DNA of 64,000 bases from Actinomycetota bacterium (GCA_018268675.1 JAFDWB010000084.1:289981-353980); one strand, 5' to 3'. Numbered from the stretch's first letter, positions 1 to 9,100 are shown. The notes: generated by a model not told the origin, from the sequence alone. Made by a program: numbers and translations.

Positions 1-694
1 CCCAGACGATCGACTGGCCGACCCCGAGCGTCGCCAGCACGACCAGCGGCCGGAACGCGTTGGGGAGGATGTTCCTGAACAGCGTCCGCGAGGGCTTGTG
101 GCCCAGCGCTCGCGAGGCGATCACGTAATCGGCGCCTTTCACCTGCAGCACCTGCGCGCGGATCATGCGCGCGTACCCGGGCGCCGAGGCGATCCCGACC
201 GCGATGATCTGGGTCGAGACGCCGGAGCCGAAGATCGCCACCAGGAAGAGCGCGAACAACAGCAGCGGGAACGAGAACAGCACCTCGAGCAGGCGGCTGA
301 TCACCCCGTCGACCCACTTGCCGCCGAGCCCGGCGGCAACACCGAGGAGAGCCGCGACGCCGAGGCCGACCGCGGTGGCGCCGATGCCGATCAGGATCGA
401 CTCGCGGGCGCCGTAGATCACCCGCGTGTAGACGCTGCGGCCGGACTGATCGGTGCCGAACGGGAATTCGAGCGATGGCGCCTGCAGGCTGTGCCCGAGG
501 TTCACCTGCAGCGGATCCCCTTTGGTGAGCAGCGAGGGGGCGATCGCCGCGATCAGGATGAACAGCAGGAACACCGCGGAGAGGACGACGGCCGGCCGCA
601 GGCCGCGGACGCGGGAGAGGACCCGGCCGCGAACGGGGGACGGCGCGCCGGGGAGCGGCAGCCCGCCGACGGTCGGGTCGATCGCCGTCGCCAT
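1..694 (-). CDS. ABC transporter permease, DppC/OppC-like (3' end outside window)
   Basis: Inner-membrane permease of a dipeptide/oligopeptide-type ABC importer, second of the usual permease pair. Only the first ~231 codons are present; the C-terminus runs off the left edge. Visible: a hydrophilic N-terminus, a first membrane segment near residues 35-52, the periplasmic 'FPFGTDQSGRSV' block typical of DppC, several further hydrophobic segments and the start of the EAA loop ('ASRALGHKPSRTLFRNILPN'). The ATG overlaps the TGA of the upstream dppB-like gene by one base (TGATG), so the two are translationally coupled. Substrate unknown; the monooxygenase operon upstream suggests an organic nutrient other than ordinary peptides, but that is inference. 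Confidence 0.85.
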   Translation of the reverse strand, partial: MATAIDPTVGGLPLPGAPSPVRGRVLSRVRGLRPAVVLSAVFLLFILIAAIAPSLLTKGDPLQVNLGHSLQAPSLEFPFGTDQSGRSVYTRVIYGARESILIGIGATAVGLGVAALLGVAAGLGGKWVDGVISRLLEVLFSFPLLLFALFLVAIFGSGVSTQIIAVGIASAPGYARMIRAQVLQVKGADYVIASRALGHKPSRTLFRNILPNAFRPLVVLATLGVGQSIVW

Positions 695-1695
695 CACACC
701 ACCTCCTTGCGCGTCCGCAGTCGCGGATCGACGATCACGTAGAGCAGGTCGACCACGAGGTTGACCACGACGTAGATCAGCGCGACCAACATCGTGATGC
801 CCACCACCACCGGGAGGTCCTGGTTGGAGACGGCGTTCACGAGCACCTGCCCGAGCCCGGGCCGGGCATAGATGACTTCGACCAGGACGGCCCCGGAGAT
901 CGTCGCGCCGATCGCCCAGCCGGTCAGGGTGATCCCCGGCAGCAGCGCGTGTCGGAGCACGTGCCTGCGGCGGACTTCGCCCTCGCTGGCGCCGCGGGCG
1001 CGGGCCGAGATCGCGAACGGCTGCTTCAGCCCGCGCTCGAATTCGTCGCGCGTCACCTGGCCGAGAAAGCCCGCGAGCGGCAGGGCGAGCGTGAGCGCGG
1101 GCAGGAACAGCGCGCTCGCCGAGGTGCCGCCGGTGACCGGGAAGACGCCGAGTTCGAAGGCGAAGACGACGAGCAGCACCAGCCCCAGCCAGTAGGGCGG
1201 GACGCCCGCGAAGAACGCCTCGAAGCCGGCTCCCATCGATGATCGGACCCTCCCCTTGCCGGCGGTGAAGAGGGTGATCGGCACCGATATCAACCACGCC
1301 AGCAAGGTCGAGACGAAGACCAACACCAGGGTCGGCCCGACCTGTTCCTTGATCAAGGAGGTGACCGGCTGCTTGTACTGATAGGAGGTGCCGAGGTCAC
1401 CGGTCGCGAGGTTGCCGATGAACCGTCCGTAGCGCTGCACGATCGGGTCGTTCAGGCCGTACTTCTCTTCCGTTTCTTCGATCACCGCCTGCGGCGGGCG
1501 GGCGCCGGCGCCGCCGAGGATGGCAAGCGCCTTGTTGCCCGGTGAGAGTTCCTGCATGGCGAAGCAGAGCGTCGCCGCGGCCCAGAGGACGAGGATCGCG
1601 CCGAGGGCCTTGTAGACGGCCGTGCGCCACGGGACGCGGCGCCGGGGGGGCGCCTCCAGCGCCCCCCCATGGGTGATCGATGGCGTCGTGCTCAT
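694..1695 (-). CDS. ABC transporter permease, DppB/OppB-like
   Basis: First permease of the DppABC-type importer, 333 residues, the normal family length. It has an N-terminal membrane segment (about residues 28-48), the DppB-type periplasmic region ('EKYGLNDPIVQRYGRFIGN') and five further hydrophobic segments. The EAA-type loop that contacts the ATPase is near residues 225-250 ('ARARGASEGEVRRRHVLRHA'). It starts 2 bp after the binding-protein stop and overlaps the next permease by one base, so SBP-DppB-DppC form one operon. No ATPase gene is inside the window; it may lie beyond the left edge. Confidence 0.88.
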   Translation of the reverse strand: MSTTPSITHGGALEAPPRRRVPWRTAVYKALGAILVLWAAATLCFAMQELSPGNKALAILGGAGARPPQAVIEETEEKYGLNDPIVQRYGRFIGNLATGDLGTSYQYKQPVTSLIKEQVGPTLVLVFVSTLLAWLISVPITLFTAGKGRVRSSMGAGFEAFFAGVPPYWLGLVLLVVFAFELGVFPVTGGTSASALFLPALTLALPLAGFLGQVTRDEFERGLKQPFAISARARGASEGEVRRRHVLRHALLPGITLTGWAIGATISGAVLVEVIYARPGLGQVLVNAVSNQDLPVVVGITMLVALIYVVVNLVVDLLYVIVDPRLRTRKEVV

Positions 1696-1697
1696 GG

Positions 1698-3401
1698 TCA
1701 GCCTTCCAGCCAGGCGTCGCTGAGGACCGGCTCGCCCTCGGATGGCTCGATCCAGACGCCTTTGAGCTTGTCGCTGATGCCGAGCAGGGTCTGCTCCGGA
1801 TACATCGGAACCCAGTACGCGTTTTCGGCGATGATCTGCTGCGCCTTGTCGTAGAGGACTTCCTGCTTGGAGCGGTCCGTCGTCGCGGCCGCCGCAAGCA
1901 ACACGTGGTCGAGTTCCGGATTTTTGACTTTGACCTGATTGGCGAACGGTTCGTTATAGGTCTCTGAGCTGGCGACGATGTACATGCACATCGGCGTCGG
2001 GCAGTTCCAGTACGTCGGCTGGGCGTCGTAGTCGGCGGGAATGTTGGACTGTTCGTTCTCTTCCGCTTCCGGCTCGGGGACCAGCTTCATGTCGAAACCG
2101 GCTTCCTTCACGGCGGCCTGGATGTTCTGGTACAAGGTCAACTCGGCCGGCGGGGTGGTACCGGTATTCGAGTTGTAGATGAATTTCACCGTGAGCTTCT
2201 TGCCGTTCTTTTCACGGACGCCTTCGGCTCCTTCCTTCCAACCCGCTTCGTCGAGCAGCTTCGCCGCTTTCGCGACGCTGTGCGGGTAGAGGTTGGCGTA
2301 CTTCGGCGTGTAGAACGGGGTGCCGGAGCTGATCGCGCTGGTCGCCACCGGATAGGAGCCCTGGTAGGCGCTTTCGACCGCCGCCGGGGCGTTGGCCGCA
2401 TAGCTGAACGCCTGGCGGACCTTCAGGTCGTTGAACGGCGGTTCGCTGTTGTCGAGGACGATGTAGTGGCCGATCCCGGCGTGGACGAACTGCTGCACTT
2501 CGATGTTCGGGTCGGATTTGGCCGCGGCGAAGTCCTCTGGCGGGATGCCGAAGATCGCCTGCGCTTCGCCGCTCTGCAGCGCCTGCCAGCGGACCGAGGG
2601 ATCGGAGATGAATCGCCAGGTGATGCCGTCGAGATAGGCCGGGCCCTGGTTGTTGGCGTCCGCCGGAGGCGAGTTGTAGTTCGGGTTGCGGACCAGGTCG
2701 ATCTGCTGGCCTTTCTTCCAGTCCTTGACGATGAACGGCCCGGTGCCGACCGGCGACACGCAGTTCTGCTTGATCCCGCGCGCCATCGCCTTCGGTGACT
2801 CCATGCCGAAGAAGGCCTGGGCGAGGACGTCGAGGAACGGCGAGTAGGGTCGTTTCAGGTCGACGCGCACCGTGTATTTGTTGAGGACGTCGACGCCCTT
2901 GTAGATCGGCAGCAGGTAGACGAGGTTCGTCGATGACTGCGTTTCGGGTTTGAGGGTCTGGACGAAGTTCGCCTTGACCGCTTCGGCGTCGAACGGCGTG
3001 CCGTCGGTGAAGTTCACGCCCTTCTTCAGATAGAACGTGTACTGCAGGCCGTCGGGGGAGATCGTCCATTTTTCGGCCAGCCACGGCACCACCGTCCCGT
3101 TCGGCTGCATCGAGACGAGCGAGTCGAGGTACTGCCGCGCGACATAGGTCTGCGGCATGTCGCCGAAGTTGTGCGGGTCGAGGCAGGTCGGTTCCCGATC
3201 CGTGGCGTAGACGAGGGTCCCGCCTTTGACCGGAGTGCCTTCCACCTTCTTGGCGCCGGCGCCGACGCCGACGACCGCCGTCGTGTTGGCGGAGGCCGCG
3301 GTGGACTCGCCGCCACCGCAGGCGCTCAGGCCTACCGTCAGCGCCGCGAGGGCGGCGAACACGGCGAGGGCCATGAGGCGCGATTTCAAGCTCGGTTTCA
3401 T
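1698..3401 (-). CDS. ABC transporter substrate-binding lipoprotein (SBP family 5)
   Basis: Extracellular solute receptor of 567 residues for the DppBC-type permeases downstream. It begins with a lipoprotein signal: a basic start, a hydrophobic run and the lipobox 'LSAC' near residues 25-28, so the mature protein is anchored by a lipid on Cys28. The mature part has the family-5 pattern (early 'LDPHNFGDMPQTYVARQYLD', mid 'VGTGPFIVKDW', later 'LKVRQAFSYA'). A clear ribosome site (AGGAG) precedes the ATG. Family members bind peptides, nickel, opines, glutathione and sugars; the ligand cannot be read from sequence alone. Confidence 0.9.
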   Translation of the reverse strand: MKPSLKSRLMALAVFAALAALTVGLSACGGGESTAASANTTAVVGVGAGAKKVEGTPVKGGTLVYATDREPTCLDPHNFGDMPQTYVARQYLDSLVSMQPNGTVVPWLAEKWTISPDGLQYTFYLKKGVNFTDGTPFDAEAVKANFVQTLKPETQSSTNLVYLLPIYKGVDVLNKYTVRVDLKRPYSPFLDVLAQAFFGMESPKAMARGIKQNCVSPVGTGPFIVKDWKKGQQIDLVRNPNYNSPPADANNQGPAYLDGITWRFISDPSVRWQALQSGEAQAIFGIPPEDFAAAKSDPNIEVQQFVHAGIGHYIVLDNSEPPFNDLKVRQAFSYAANAPAAVESAYQGSYPVATSAISSGTPFYTPKYANLYPHSVAKAAKLLDEAGWKEGAEGVREKNGKKLTVKFIYNSNTGTTPPAELTLYQNIQAAVKEAGFDMKLVPEPEAEENEQSNIPADYDAQPTYWNCPTPMCMYIVASSETYNEPFANQVKVKNPELDHVLLAAAATTDRSKQEVLYDKAQQIIAENAYWVPMYPEQTLLGISDKLKGVWIEPSEGEPVLSDAWLEG

Positions 3402-3433
3402 CGTTGGTGGATCTCCTGGGTCCTAGGGGGCGA

Positions 3434-4666
3434 TCAGTTGACGGGGTTGACGGTCGGTGGGTCGAAGCGGCACGAGAGTGCGGTTTTCTCGCCGCCGAGG
3501 AGGGGCAGCGCGAGCACGCACGGGAGCGCCAGGAAGGCGATCCCGGTGCCGTCGCCGACCGCCCCGGCGAGGGCGCCACAGAGCAGCGAGCCGCCGCCGA
3601 GGCCGACGCTCCAGGCGATCACGCTGACCGCCGAGGCTTCCGCCGGTGAGCGGCCGAGGTGCCGCGCCCAATCGGACAGCAGGGCGGTCCCGAGCGGCCA
3701 GAGGACGGCGACCACCGATCCGGTCAGCGCGACCGCCATCGCGGTCAGCGGAATCGAGCCGGCGAAGCCGACGGCGAAGAGGAGGGGCGCCGCGGCGAGG
3801 AGTGCGACCCGGATCGGCACCACCCGTCCGACCCGGTCGGAGACGTGGCCGACGGCGGGCGAGATCAGCACCTCGCCGAAGGCGGAGAGGACGAAGGCGG
3901 CGGCGATCAGGACGACGCCCGCGCCGAGGTCGGCGAGGCGCAGCGGGCCGATCGTCGAGACCGCGCCGAGCACGGCACCGCAGACGAGGACCACGCCGGC
4001 CGGGCGGGCCAGCCCGGCGTCGAGGTGACGACCGTGCGGCGCGGGGGCGCCCTCGACGCGCTCACCCGGGAGCTCCCCGGCCCGGTGGAGGGCGAAGGCG
4101 AGCGCGAATGCTCCGACGCCGAGCGCGACCAGGGTCGCCTCGATGCCGATCACACCACTGGCCGCGGCGAACCCCGGACCGGCAAGCGACCCGGCGCCCG
4201 CCGCCGCCCCGGCCAGGCCGAGCGCGGCGCCGCGGCGCTCCGGCGCCACCGCAACCTGCATCCGCGCGAGCCCGGCGCACCAGACCAGCGCCGCGCTGGC
4301 GCCCTGGACGAGCCGGCAGGCGACCAGCACCGGGTAGGAGTCGGTCAGGCCGAAGACGATCGCGGCGGCGCCGAGGCCGGCCAGCCCGATCGTCATCACC
4401 GGGCCGGGCCCCTGCGCGTTGACCAGGCGGGCGGCGGGAAGGGCCACCAGCACGGTCCCCGCCGGGTGGGCGGCGAACAGCAGCGCGACTTCGAGATGGC
4501 CGAGCGAGAGCAGCTGCCGGTAGTGCGGCAGGAGCGGCGCGATCACCGCGTAGAAGGTGGCGTCCGCGAACATCGCCGCGGTCACCAGGGCGATCACCGC
4601 CCTGGCCCCCCGGGGAGAGATCCGGGGGGCCAGTCTTGGGGTGGGGAGGGCGATCTGGGGGGTCAT
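3434..4666 (-). CDS. MFS transporter
   Basis: Major facilitator permease of 410 residues with about 12 hydrophobic segments and a basic inter-helix loop near residues 260-275 ('GHVSDRVGRVVPIRV') in place of the classic GxxxDRxGRR loop. It is probably an efflux or uptake carrier linked to the monooxygenase operon that ends 85 bp upstream. It has its own leader: the 16-bp motif at 4686-4701 lies 19 bp before the ATG, exactly as it does before the monooxygenase operon, which suggests co-regulation. The SBP gene follows 32 bp downstream on the same strand, so transcription may continue into the ABC importer. Substrate unknown. Confidence 0.8.
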   Translation of the reverse strand: MTPQIALPTPRLAPRISPRGARAVIALVTAAMFADATFYAVIAPLLPHYRQLLSLGHLEVALLFAAHPAGTVLVALPAARLVNAQGPGPVMTIGLAGLGAAAIVFGLTDSYPVLVACRLVQGASAALVWCAGLARMQVAVAPERRGAALGLAGAAAGAGSLAGPGFAAASGVIGIEATLVALGVGAFALAFALHRAGELPGERVEGAPAPHGRHLDAGLARPAGVVLVCGAVLGAVSTIGPLRLADLGAGVVLIAAAFVLSAFGEVLISPAVGHVSDRVGRVVPIRVALLAAAPLLFAVGFAGSIPLTAMAVALTGSVVAVLWPLGTALLSDWARHLGRSPAEASAVSVIAWSVGLGGGSLLCGALAGAVGDGTGIAFLALPCVLALPLLGGEKTALSCRFDPPTVNPVN

Positions 4667-4685
4667 CGCGGAGCGAAAGTAGATT

Positions 4686-4701
4686 AAGTTGACCAGCTAA
4701 G
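4686..4701 (-). promoter_or_regulatory. Shared 16-bp motif upstream of MFS gene
   Basis: On the plus strand this reads AAGTTGACCAGCTAAG. It matches the motifs at 10511-10526 and 10611-10626 (minus strand) with consensus AAGTTGAYCRRCWARG. Relative to the gene it controls it has the same orientation and the same 19-bp distance to the start codon as the copy before the monooxygenase operon. Probably an operator or promoter element of the LysR regulator at 10671; binding is inferred. Confidence 0.5.
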
Positions 4702-4750
4702 ACAAGAAAGGGAGGAAGCTGTACCTGAATGGGGAAATCAGGGGCGTCGA

Positions 4751-5422
4751 TCAGGCAGCTTCGAGGCCGAGGCCGCGGCCGAGGACCAACTCCGCGCGCC
4801 GCGCCGCCTCGGTCCGGTTGCGCACGCCGAGCTTCCGGTAGAGGGCGGTGGCGCCCTTCTTGATGCTGTCGGGCCCGAGGTGCAGGCGCTCGGCGATCTC
4901 GCGGTTGGTGGCACCGGTCGCCAGCAGCATCAGGATCTCCCGCTCGCGCTCGCTCAGGTCGAGGTCGTCGGTCGGCGGCGCCTCGCGCGGGGCGAGGGGC
5001 TCACCGCCGATCACCACGGTGCGCACGGTGTCGACGAGGTCGGCGGAGGAGACACCCGCGGGCAGGAAGCCGACCGCGCCGAGGGCGGCGGGCGGAGCGC
5101 CCGGCGATGTGCGGCAGCGCGAGATGAGCAGGATCTGGACGCCCGGATGGGCCTCCCGGATCGCCGCCGTGATCGAGCCCGCGAAGGGGCCGGTCTGGGA
5201 GATGTCGAGGATCGCCACGTCGGGCCGGTGCCGGCGGGTCAGCGCCACCGATTCCTCGCTCCCCTCGGCGAGCAGGCACCGTTCGATCCACGGCTGCTCC
5301 TCGAGCAGCGCCGCCAGCCCGATCCGCGAGGGCGCGTGCGCGTCGATCACGATCGCCCGCACCGATGCGTCCGGCAGCGCCTCGGCCGCGATCCGCAACA
5401 CGGGGTCAGGCGGCACGGTCAT
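4751..5422 (-). CDS. LuxR/NarL-type response regulator, atypical receiver
   Basis: DNA-binding regulator of 223 residues. Residues 20-145 form a receiver-like domain with the likely phospho-acceptor Asp73 ('VAILDIS'). The acidic pair is reduced to a single Asp ('VIDAH'), and the conserved Lys of the beta5 strand is replaced ('VGFLPAG'), so phosphorylation control may be altered or lost. Residues 153-215 are a LuxR helix-turn-helix ('LSEREREILMLLATGATNREIA'). The ATG overlaps the stop of the flavin enzyme gene by 4 bp (ATGA), making it the last gene of the monooxygenase operon. No histidine kinase is nearby. Its targets are unknown. Confidence 0.8.
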   Translation of the reverse strand: MTVPPDPVLRIAAEALPDASVRAIVIDAHAPSRIGLAALLEEQPWIERCLLAEGSEESVALTRRHRPDVAILDISQTGPFAGSITAAIREAHPGVQILLISRCRTSPGAPPAALGAVGFLPAGVSSADLVDTVRTVVIGGEPLAPREAPPTDDLDLSEREREILMLLATGATNREIAERLHLGPDSIKKGATALYRKLGVRNRTEAARRAELVLGRGLGLEAA

Positions 5423-6477
5423 CCTCCTCGATGCTCGAGGTGGTGGGCGAGGCCGATGACGATCTCGTGGTCGCCGGCCGGGTGGATCGCCTCGACCTCG
5501 CAGGCGACCGTCGCCAGCGCCCCGGGCAGGACCGGCACGCCGAGCTCGTGGTCCTCGAAGAAGCGGTCGGAGTGGTGGCGCTGCTCGGCGGCGAGGACGT
5601 TGACCGCGAAGCGGCCCGCGGCGCGGATCGCCGCCAGGGTCTCGGAGGTGCGCGCCAGGCAGGCGAGCAGGAGCGGCGGGTCGAGCGAGACCGAGGAGAT
5701 CGCGTCGGCGGTCGTGCCGACCGGCGCCCCGGCCGGGTCGCGGGCGGTGACGATCGAGACGCCGGTGGCGAAGTCGCCCACCACCTCGCGCATCAGGCGG
5801 CCGGCCTCGGTGGCCCGCGCCGCGGCGGCGGGCGCGGCGGCGCGGCGGCGGGCGACGACGTCGGAGACGGCGAGGATCGCGACCCCGTGGCGGGCGGCGA
5901 AGAGATCGAGGTCCTCGCCCGCGGCCATGCGACCGTCGTCGCGCATCACCTGGCAGAGGACGACGGCGCCGCGCAGGCGCGCCCCGGCGGCGAGGTCGAC
6001 GGCCGCCTCGATCCGGCCCGCCCGCTCCAGCACGCCGCCGGGGCGCGCGCGCAGGGGGAAGACGTGGCCGGGCTGGACGAGGTCACCGGGGCCGCTCGCC
6101 GGATCGACCGCGACCGCGATCGTGCGGGCGCGGTCGGCGGCCGAGATGCCGGTGGTGACACCCTCGCGGGCCTCGATCGAGACCATCGCCGAGTCGCCGA
6201 GCGAGGAGCGGTTGCCGCGCGGGCCGATCTGCTCCAGCCCGAGCCGCTCGCAGCGCTCCGCCGGCAGCGCCAGGCAGACCAGGCCGCGCGCCTCGATCGA
6301 CATGAAGTTGATCGCCTCGGCGTCGGCGAACTCGGCGCCGATCAGGAGGTCGCCCTCTCCCCCGCGCTCGCGGTCGTCGCGGAGGAGGACCATGCGGCGG
6401 GCGGCGAGCTCGTCGGCCGCCGCGGCGACCGGGCCCGGCGCGGGCGTGGGGTCGCGGACCAGGCCCGGGTGGCCCAT
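5419..6477 (-). CDS. RibB-like (DHBP synthase) domain fused to flavin reductase
   Basis: Two-domain protein of 352 residues. Residues ~20-195 match 3,4-dihydroxy-2-butanone-4-phosphate synthase (RibB): 'GGEGDLLIGAEFADAEAINF', 'EGVTTGISAADR', 'QPGHVFPLRA'. Residues ~205-352 match the FMN-binding flavin reductase family ('FATGVSIVTARD', C-terminal 'GDHEIVIG'). This single protein could both feed riboflavin synthesis and supply reduced FMN to the two FMN monooxygenases upstream in the operon. However, the RibB metal motif GHTEA reads GRIEA here: Arg155 and Ile156 replace the catalytic His and Thr. The RibB half may therefore be inactive or altered. It overlaps its neighbours by 1 bp (TGATG) and 4 bp (ATGA). 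Confidence 0.85.
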   Translation of the reverse strand: MGHPGLVRDPTPAPGPVAAAADELAARRMVLLRDDRERGGEGDLLIGAEFADAEAINFMSIEARGLVCLALPAERCERLGLEQIGPRGNRSSLGDSAMVSIEAREGVTTGISAADRARTIAVAVDPASGPGDLVQPGHVFPLRARPGGVLERAGRIEAAVDLAAGARLRGAVVLCQVMRDDGRMAAGEDLDLFAARHGVAILAVSDVVARRRAAAPAAAARATEAGRLMREVVGDFATGVSIVTARDPAGAPVGTTADAISSVSLDPPLLLACLARTSETLAAIRAAGRFAVNVLAAEQRHHSDRFFEDHELGVPVLPGALATVACEVEAIHPAGDHEIVIGLAHHLEHRGG

Positions 6478-7931
6478 CAGGCCGCCTCCCACTCGGAGGC
6501 GGTGGCGGCGGCGTGCAGGGCGGTCGGCTCCGGCAGCGCGGCACGTTCCCCCGCGGCGACGATCTGGCGCGCCACGGCGCCGGAGTGGTCGCGGATCTCG
6601 GTGATCCCGATCGCCTCCCACTCGACCCCCTTGCGCAGGGCGCCGACCGCGAAGAGGCGCTCCGAGGGGGTGCCGTCGGCGGCGAGCAGGGCGCCGCCCG
6701 GGGAGACGTCGAGCCCGAGGCCGAGCTCGTCGGCGCGCGCCGCGCCCGCCGCGAGGAGGCCGGCCAGGACCGGCGGCGCCTGGCGGCGCAGGTCGGTCCC
6801 GGCGCCGCTGCAGTTGATCACCCGATCGACCTCGACCTGGCCGAGGTCGTGGGCCCCGGGGGTGCGCAGGAAGACCCGCACGCGGGCGCCGTGCGGCTCC
6901 AGCGAGACGATCGAGTTCGCCTCGACGACGATCCGCCCGGACGCCTGATGCGCCTCGAAGCGGTCGGCGACCGCGGGCGCCATGCGGAACCGGTGGACGT
7001 CCCAGAGGCGGTGGTGCTCGGCGAGGAAACGCCGCCGCTCCTCCAGGTCGAGCGCCTTCCAGAGCGCCGGCGTCACCGGCCGCATCGAGTCGATCACGTC
7101 GCGCCAGTCGTCGCCCTGGCGGGAGACCCGGCAGATCTGGGCGAAGATCGCCGCGACGATCGGCTCGAGGCGGCCGGTCTCGGTCGGGAGGTGGAAGCGA
7201 CGCAGGTTGGTCAGGGTGCGGCGGTGGCGGCGCGGCACGAGGCCGTGGCGGGAGACCGCCCGTACCCGCGGCCCGTTCTCCCCCGCGCAGAGGGTCAGCG
7301 CGACGTCGACCATCGAGAGGCCGGTGCCGACGACCAGCACCTGGCGGTCGCGGTGCGCATCCTCGAGCGCCCCCGCCTCCCACGGGTCGGCGACGTAGAC
7401 GCCGGAGGCCTTCAGCTCGGCCGGCACCGGGATCGGGTCGCCGGCCTCGAGCGGCCCGAGCGCCAACACCACGCGGTCGGCCTCGATCCGCTCGCCGTCG
7501 GCGAGGGTCAGTTCGAGCGGTGCGGCGGCGGCGCCGTGGTGGGCGACGATCGCCGTCACCTCGCCGCGACGGCGACGCAGCCGGGCGTCCGACTCGCGCT
7601 CGGCTCGCACCAGCAGGTCGCGGATGTAGGCGGCGAAGAGCCCGCGCGGCAGGAACGCTTCCTCGGCCACCGGTTCGCCGCGATCGGCGAGCCACTCGTG
7701 GAAGTGCTCGGGGCGGCCGGCGACCGCGCCCATCCGCACGGCGGGGACGTTCAACAGGTGGAGTGGGTCGGCGGTGCGGTAGGCGACGCCTGCGCCGAAG
7801 CTGCCGGTGCGGTCGATCAGGTCGATCTCGAGGGCGCCCCGCGCACGCGGCTCGCGCAGCAGGTGGATCGCGGCGACCGCCCCGGCCGCCCCGCCGCCGA
7901 CGATCGCGACGCGCTCGGTCGGGCCGCTCAC
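6477..7931 (-). CDS. FAD/NAD(P)-binding oxidoreductase (COG4529-like)
   Basis: Flavoprotein of 484 residues with an N-terminal FAD Rossmann motif ('VAIVGGGAAGAVAA', residues 8-21) and a second dinucleotide motif near the middle ('VLVVGTGLSMVDVAL'). The pattern fits the uncharacterised FAD/NAD(P)-binding family often found next to FMN monooxygenases; a role in hydroxylating or reducing a product of the pathway is inference. GTG is chosen as start because it overlaps the upstream stop as GTGA and comes just before the FAD motif; the stop overlaps the next ATG by one base. Without this start the protein would extend into the preceding gene. Confidence 0.8.
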   Translation of the reverse strand: MSGPTERVAIVGGGAAGAVAAIHLLREPRARGALEIDLIDRTGSFGAGVAYRTADPLHLLNVPAVRMGAVAGRPEHFHEWLADRGEPVAEEAFLPRGLFAAYIRDLLVRAERESDARLRRRRGEVTAIVAHHGAAAAPLELTLADGERIEADRVVLALGPLEAGDPIPVPAELKASGVYVADPWEAGALEDAHRDRQVLVVGTGLSMVDVALTLCAGENGPRVRAVSRHGLVPRRHRRTLTNLRRFHLPTETGRLEPIVAAIFAQICRVSRQGDDWRDVIDSMRPVTPALWKALDLEERRRFLAEHHRLWDVHRFRMAPAVADRFEAHQASGRIVVEANSIVSLEPHGARVRVFLRTPGAHDLGQVEVDRVINCSGAGTDLRRQAPPVLAGLLAAGAARADELGLGLDVSPGGALLAADGTPSERLFAVGALRKGVEWEAIGITEIRDHSGAVARQIVAAGERAALPEPTALHAAATASEWEAA

Positions 7932-9100
7932 CGCTCCGCCCCCACCGCGAAGGGGACCGCCGTACCCTCGCGCCCGCCCGCGAACGCGAGCTCGGCCGCC
8001 CCCGGCGCCCGCCACAGCCCGCGCCGCTCGAGCAGCGGCAGGACGCCCTCGCCGACCCAGTAGAGCTCCTCCAGGTGGGGGTAGCCGGAGAGGACGAACT
8101 CCTCGATCCCGGCCTCGGCGTACTCCTCGATCCGCGCGGCGACCTCGGCGTGGGAGCCGACCAGCGCGGTCCCGGCGCCACCGCGGCCGAGCCCCACCCC
8201 GGCCCAGAGGTTGGGGTAGACCTCGAGCCCGTCGCGGGAGCCGCCGTGCAGGTCGAGCATCCGCCGCTGGCCCTCCGACTCGGACTCCCGCAGGCGCGCC
8301 TGGACCTGGGCGATGGTCGCCGCCGGGACCGAGGCGAGCAGGCGCTCGGCCTCGGCCCAGGCGGCGGCCGCGGTGTCGCGGGAGATCGTGTGGAGGCGGA
8401 TGCCGAAGCGCACCTCGCGGCCCCGCTCGGCGGCCGCGGCGGCGACCCGGTCGATCTTCTCGGCGACCGCGGCGGGCGGCTCGCCCCAGGTCAGGTAGAC
8501 GTCGGCGTGGGCGGCGGCGACCTCGATCCCGGCGGGCGAGGAGCCGCCGAAGTAGATCCCCGGCCGCGGGTCGGGGAGGCGGTGGATCCTCGCCCCCTCG
8601 ACCCGCAGGTGCTCGCCCGCGTGGTCGACCGTCTCGCCCTCCCAGAGGCGGCCGACGATCGCCAGGAACTCGCCGGTGCGAACGTAGCGCTCCTCCTTGC
8701 CGAGGAAGTCGCCGAAGGCGCGCTGTTCGCCGCCGTCCCCGCCGGTCACCACGTTCAGCAGCAGGCGCCCGCGCGAGTGCCACTGGAAGGTCGCCGCCAT
8801 CTGCGCGGCGAGGGTCGGGGAGACGAGGCCGGGGCGGAAGGCGACCAGGAACTTCAGCCGCTCGGAGGTCTCGCAGAGCATCGCGGTCACCACCCAGGCG
8901 TCGTCGCACCAGCCGCCGGTCGGGGTCAGCGCGGCCTCGAAGCCGAGGTCCTCGGCGGCGCTCGCGATCCGCGAGAGATAGGCGATCGAGGGCTCCCGCA
9001 GACCACCCGCGATCCCGGCCGGGGGCGCCTCGCCGGTCTCGATCAGGCCACGACCGTCCCCCTGCGTGGGCAGGAACCAGTGGAAGCGCAGGTCACTCAC
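7928..9100 (-). CDS. LLM-class FMNH2-dependent monooxygenase, SsuD-like
   Basis: Luciferase-like oxygenase of 390 residues, close to the length of alkanesulfonate monooxygenase SsuD, which uses FMNH2 and O2 to release sulfite and an aldehyde from alkanesulfonates. SsuD-like blocks include 'EDLGFEAALTPTG', 'AFRPGLVSPTLAAQMAAT', 'GRLLLNVVTGGD' and 'PRPGIYFGGSSPAG'. Reduced flavin would come from the flavin reductase domain encoded two genes downstream. GTG start, overlapping the upstream stop as GTGA. The exact substrate is not evident; alkanesulfonate is the nearest family reaction, but other organosulfur substrates are possible. No ssuABC-type transporter adjoins it. Confidence 0.85.
   Translation of the reverse strand: MSDLRFHWFLPTQGDGRGLIETGEAPPAGIAGGLREPSIAYLSRIASAAEDLGFEAALTPTGGWCDDAWVVTAMLCETSERLKFLVAFRPGLVSPTLAAQMAATFQWHSRGRLLLNVVTGGDGGEQRAFGDFLGKEERYVRTGEFLAIVGRLWEGETVDHAGEHLRVEGARIHRLPDPRPGIYFGGSSPAGIEVAAAHADVYLTWGEPPAAVAEKIDRVAAAAAERGREVRFGIRLHTISRDTAAAAWAEAERLLASVPAATIAQVQARLRESESEGQRRMLDLHGGSRDGLEVYPNLWAGVGLGRGGAGTALVGSHAEVAARIEEYAEAGIEEFVLSGYPHLEELYWVGEGVLPLLERRGLWRAPGAAELAFAGGREGTAVPFAVGAER

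Noticed and set aside
5419..8181. A 920-codon minus-strand reading spanning the RibB fusion and upstream genes
   Set aside because: Only its last part (5419-6477) has family motifs; the upstream portion is an Arg/Pro-rich antisense-like shadow of the FAD and oxygenase genes, which have their own starts and overlapping stops.
7928..9100. A full Ssu operon for alkanesulfonates
   Set aside because: No ssuABC transporter genes adjoin it; the nearby ABC importer is of the Dpp type, so only the oxygenase similarity is claimed.
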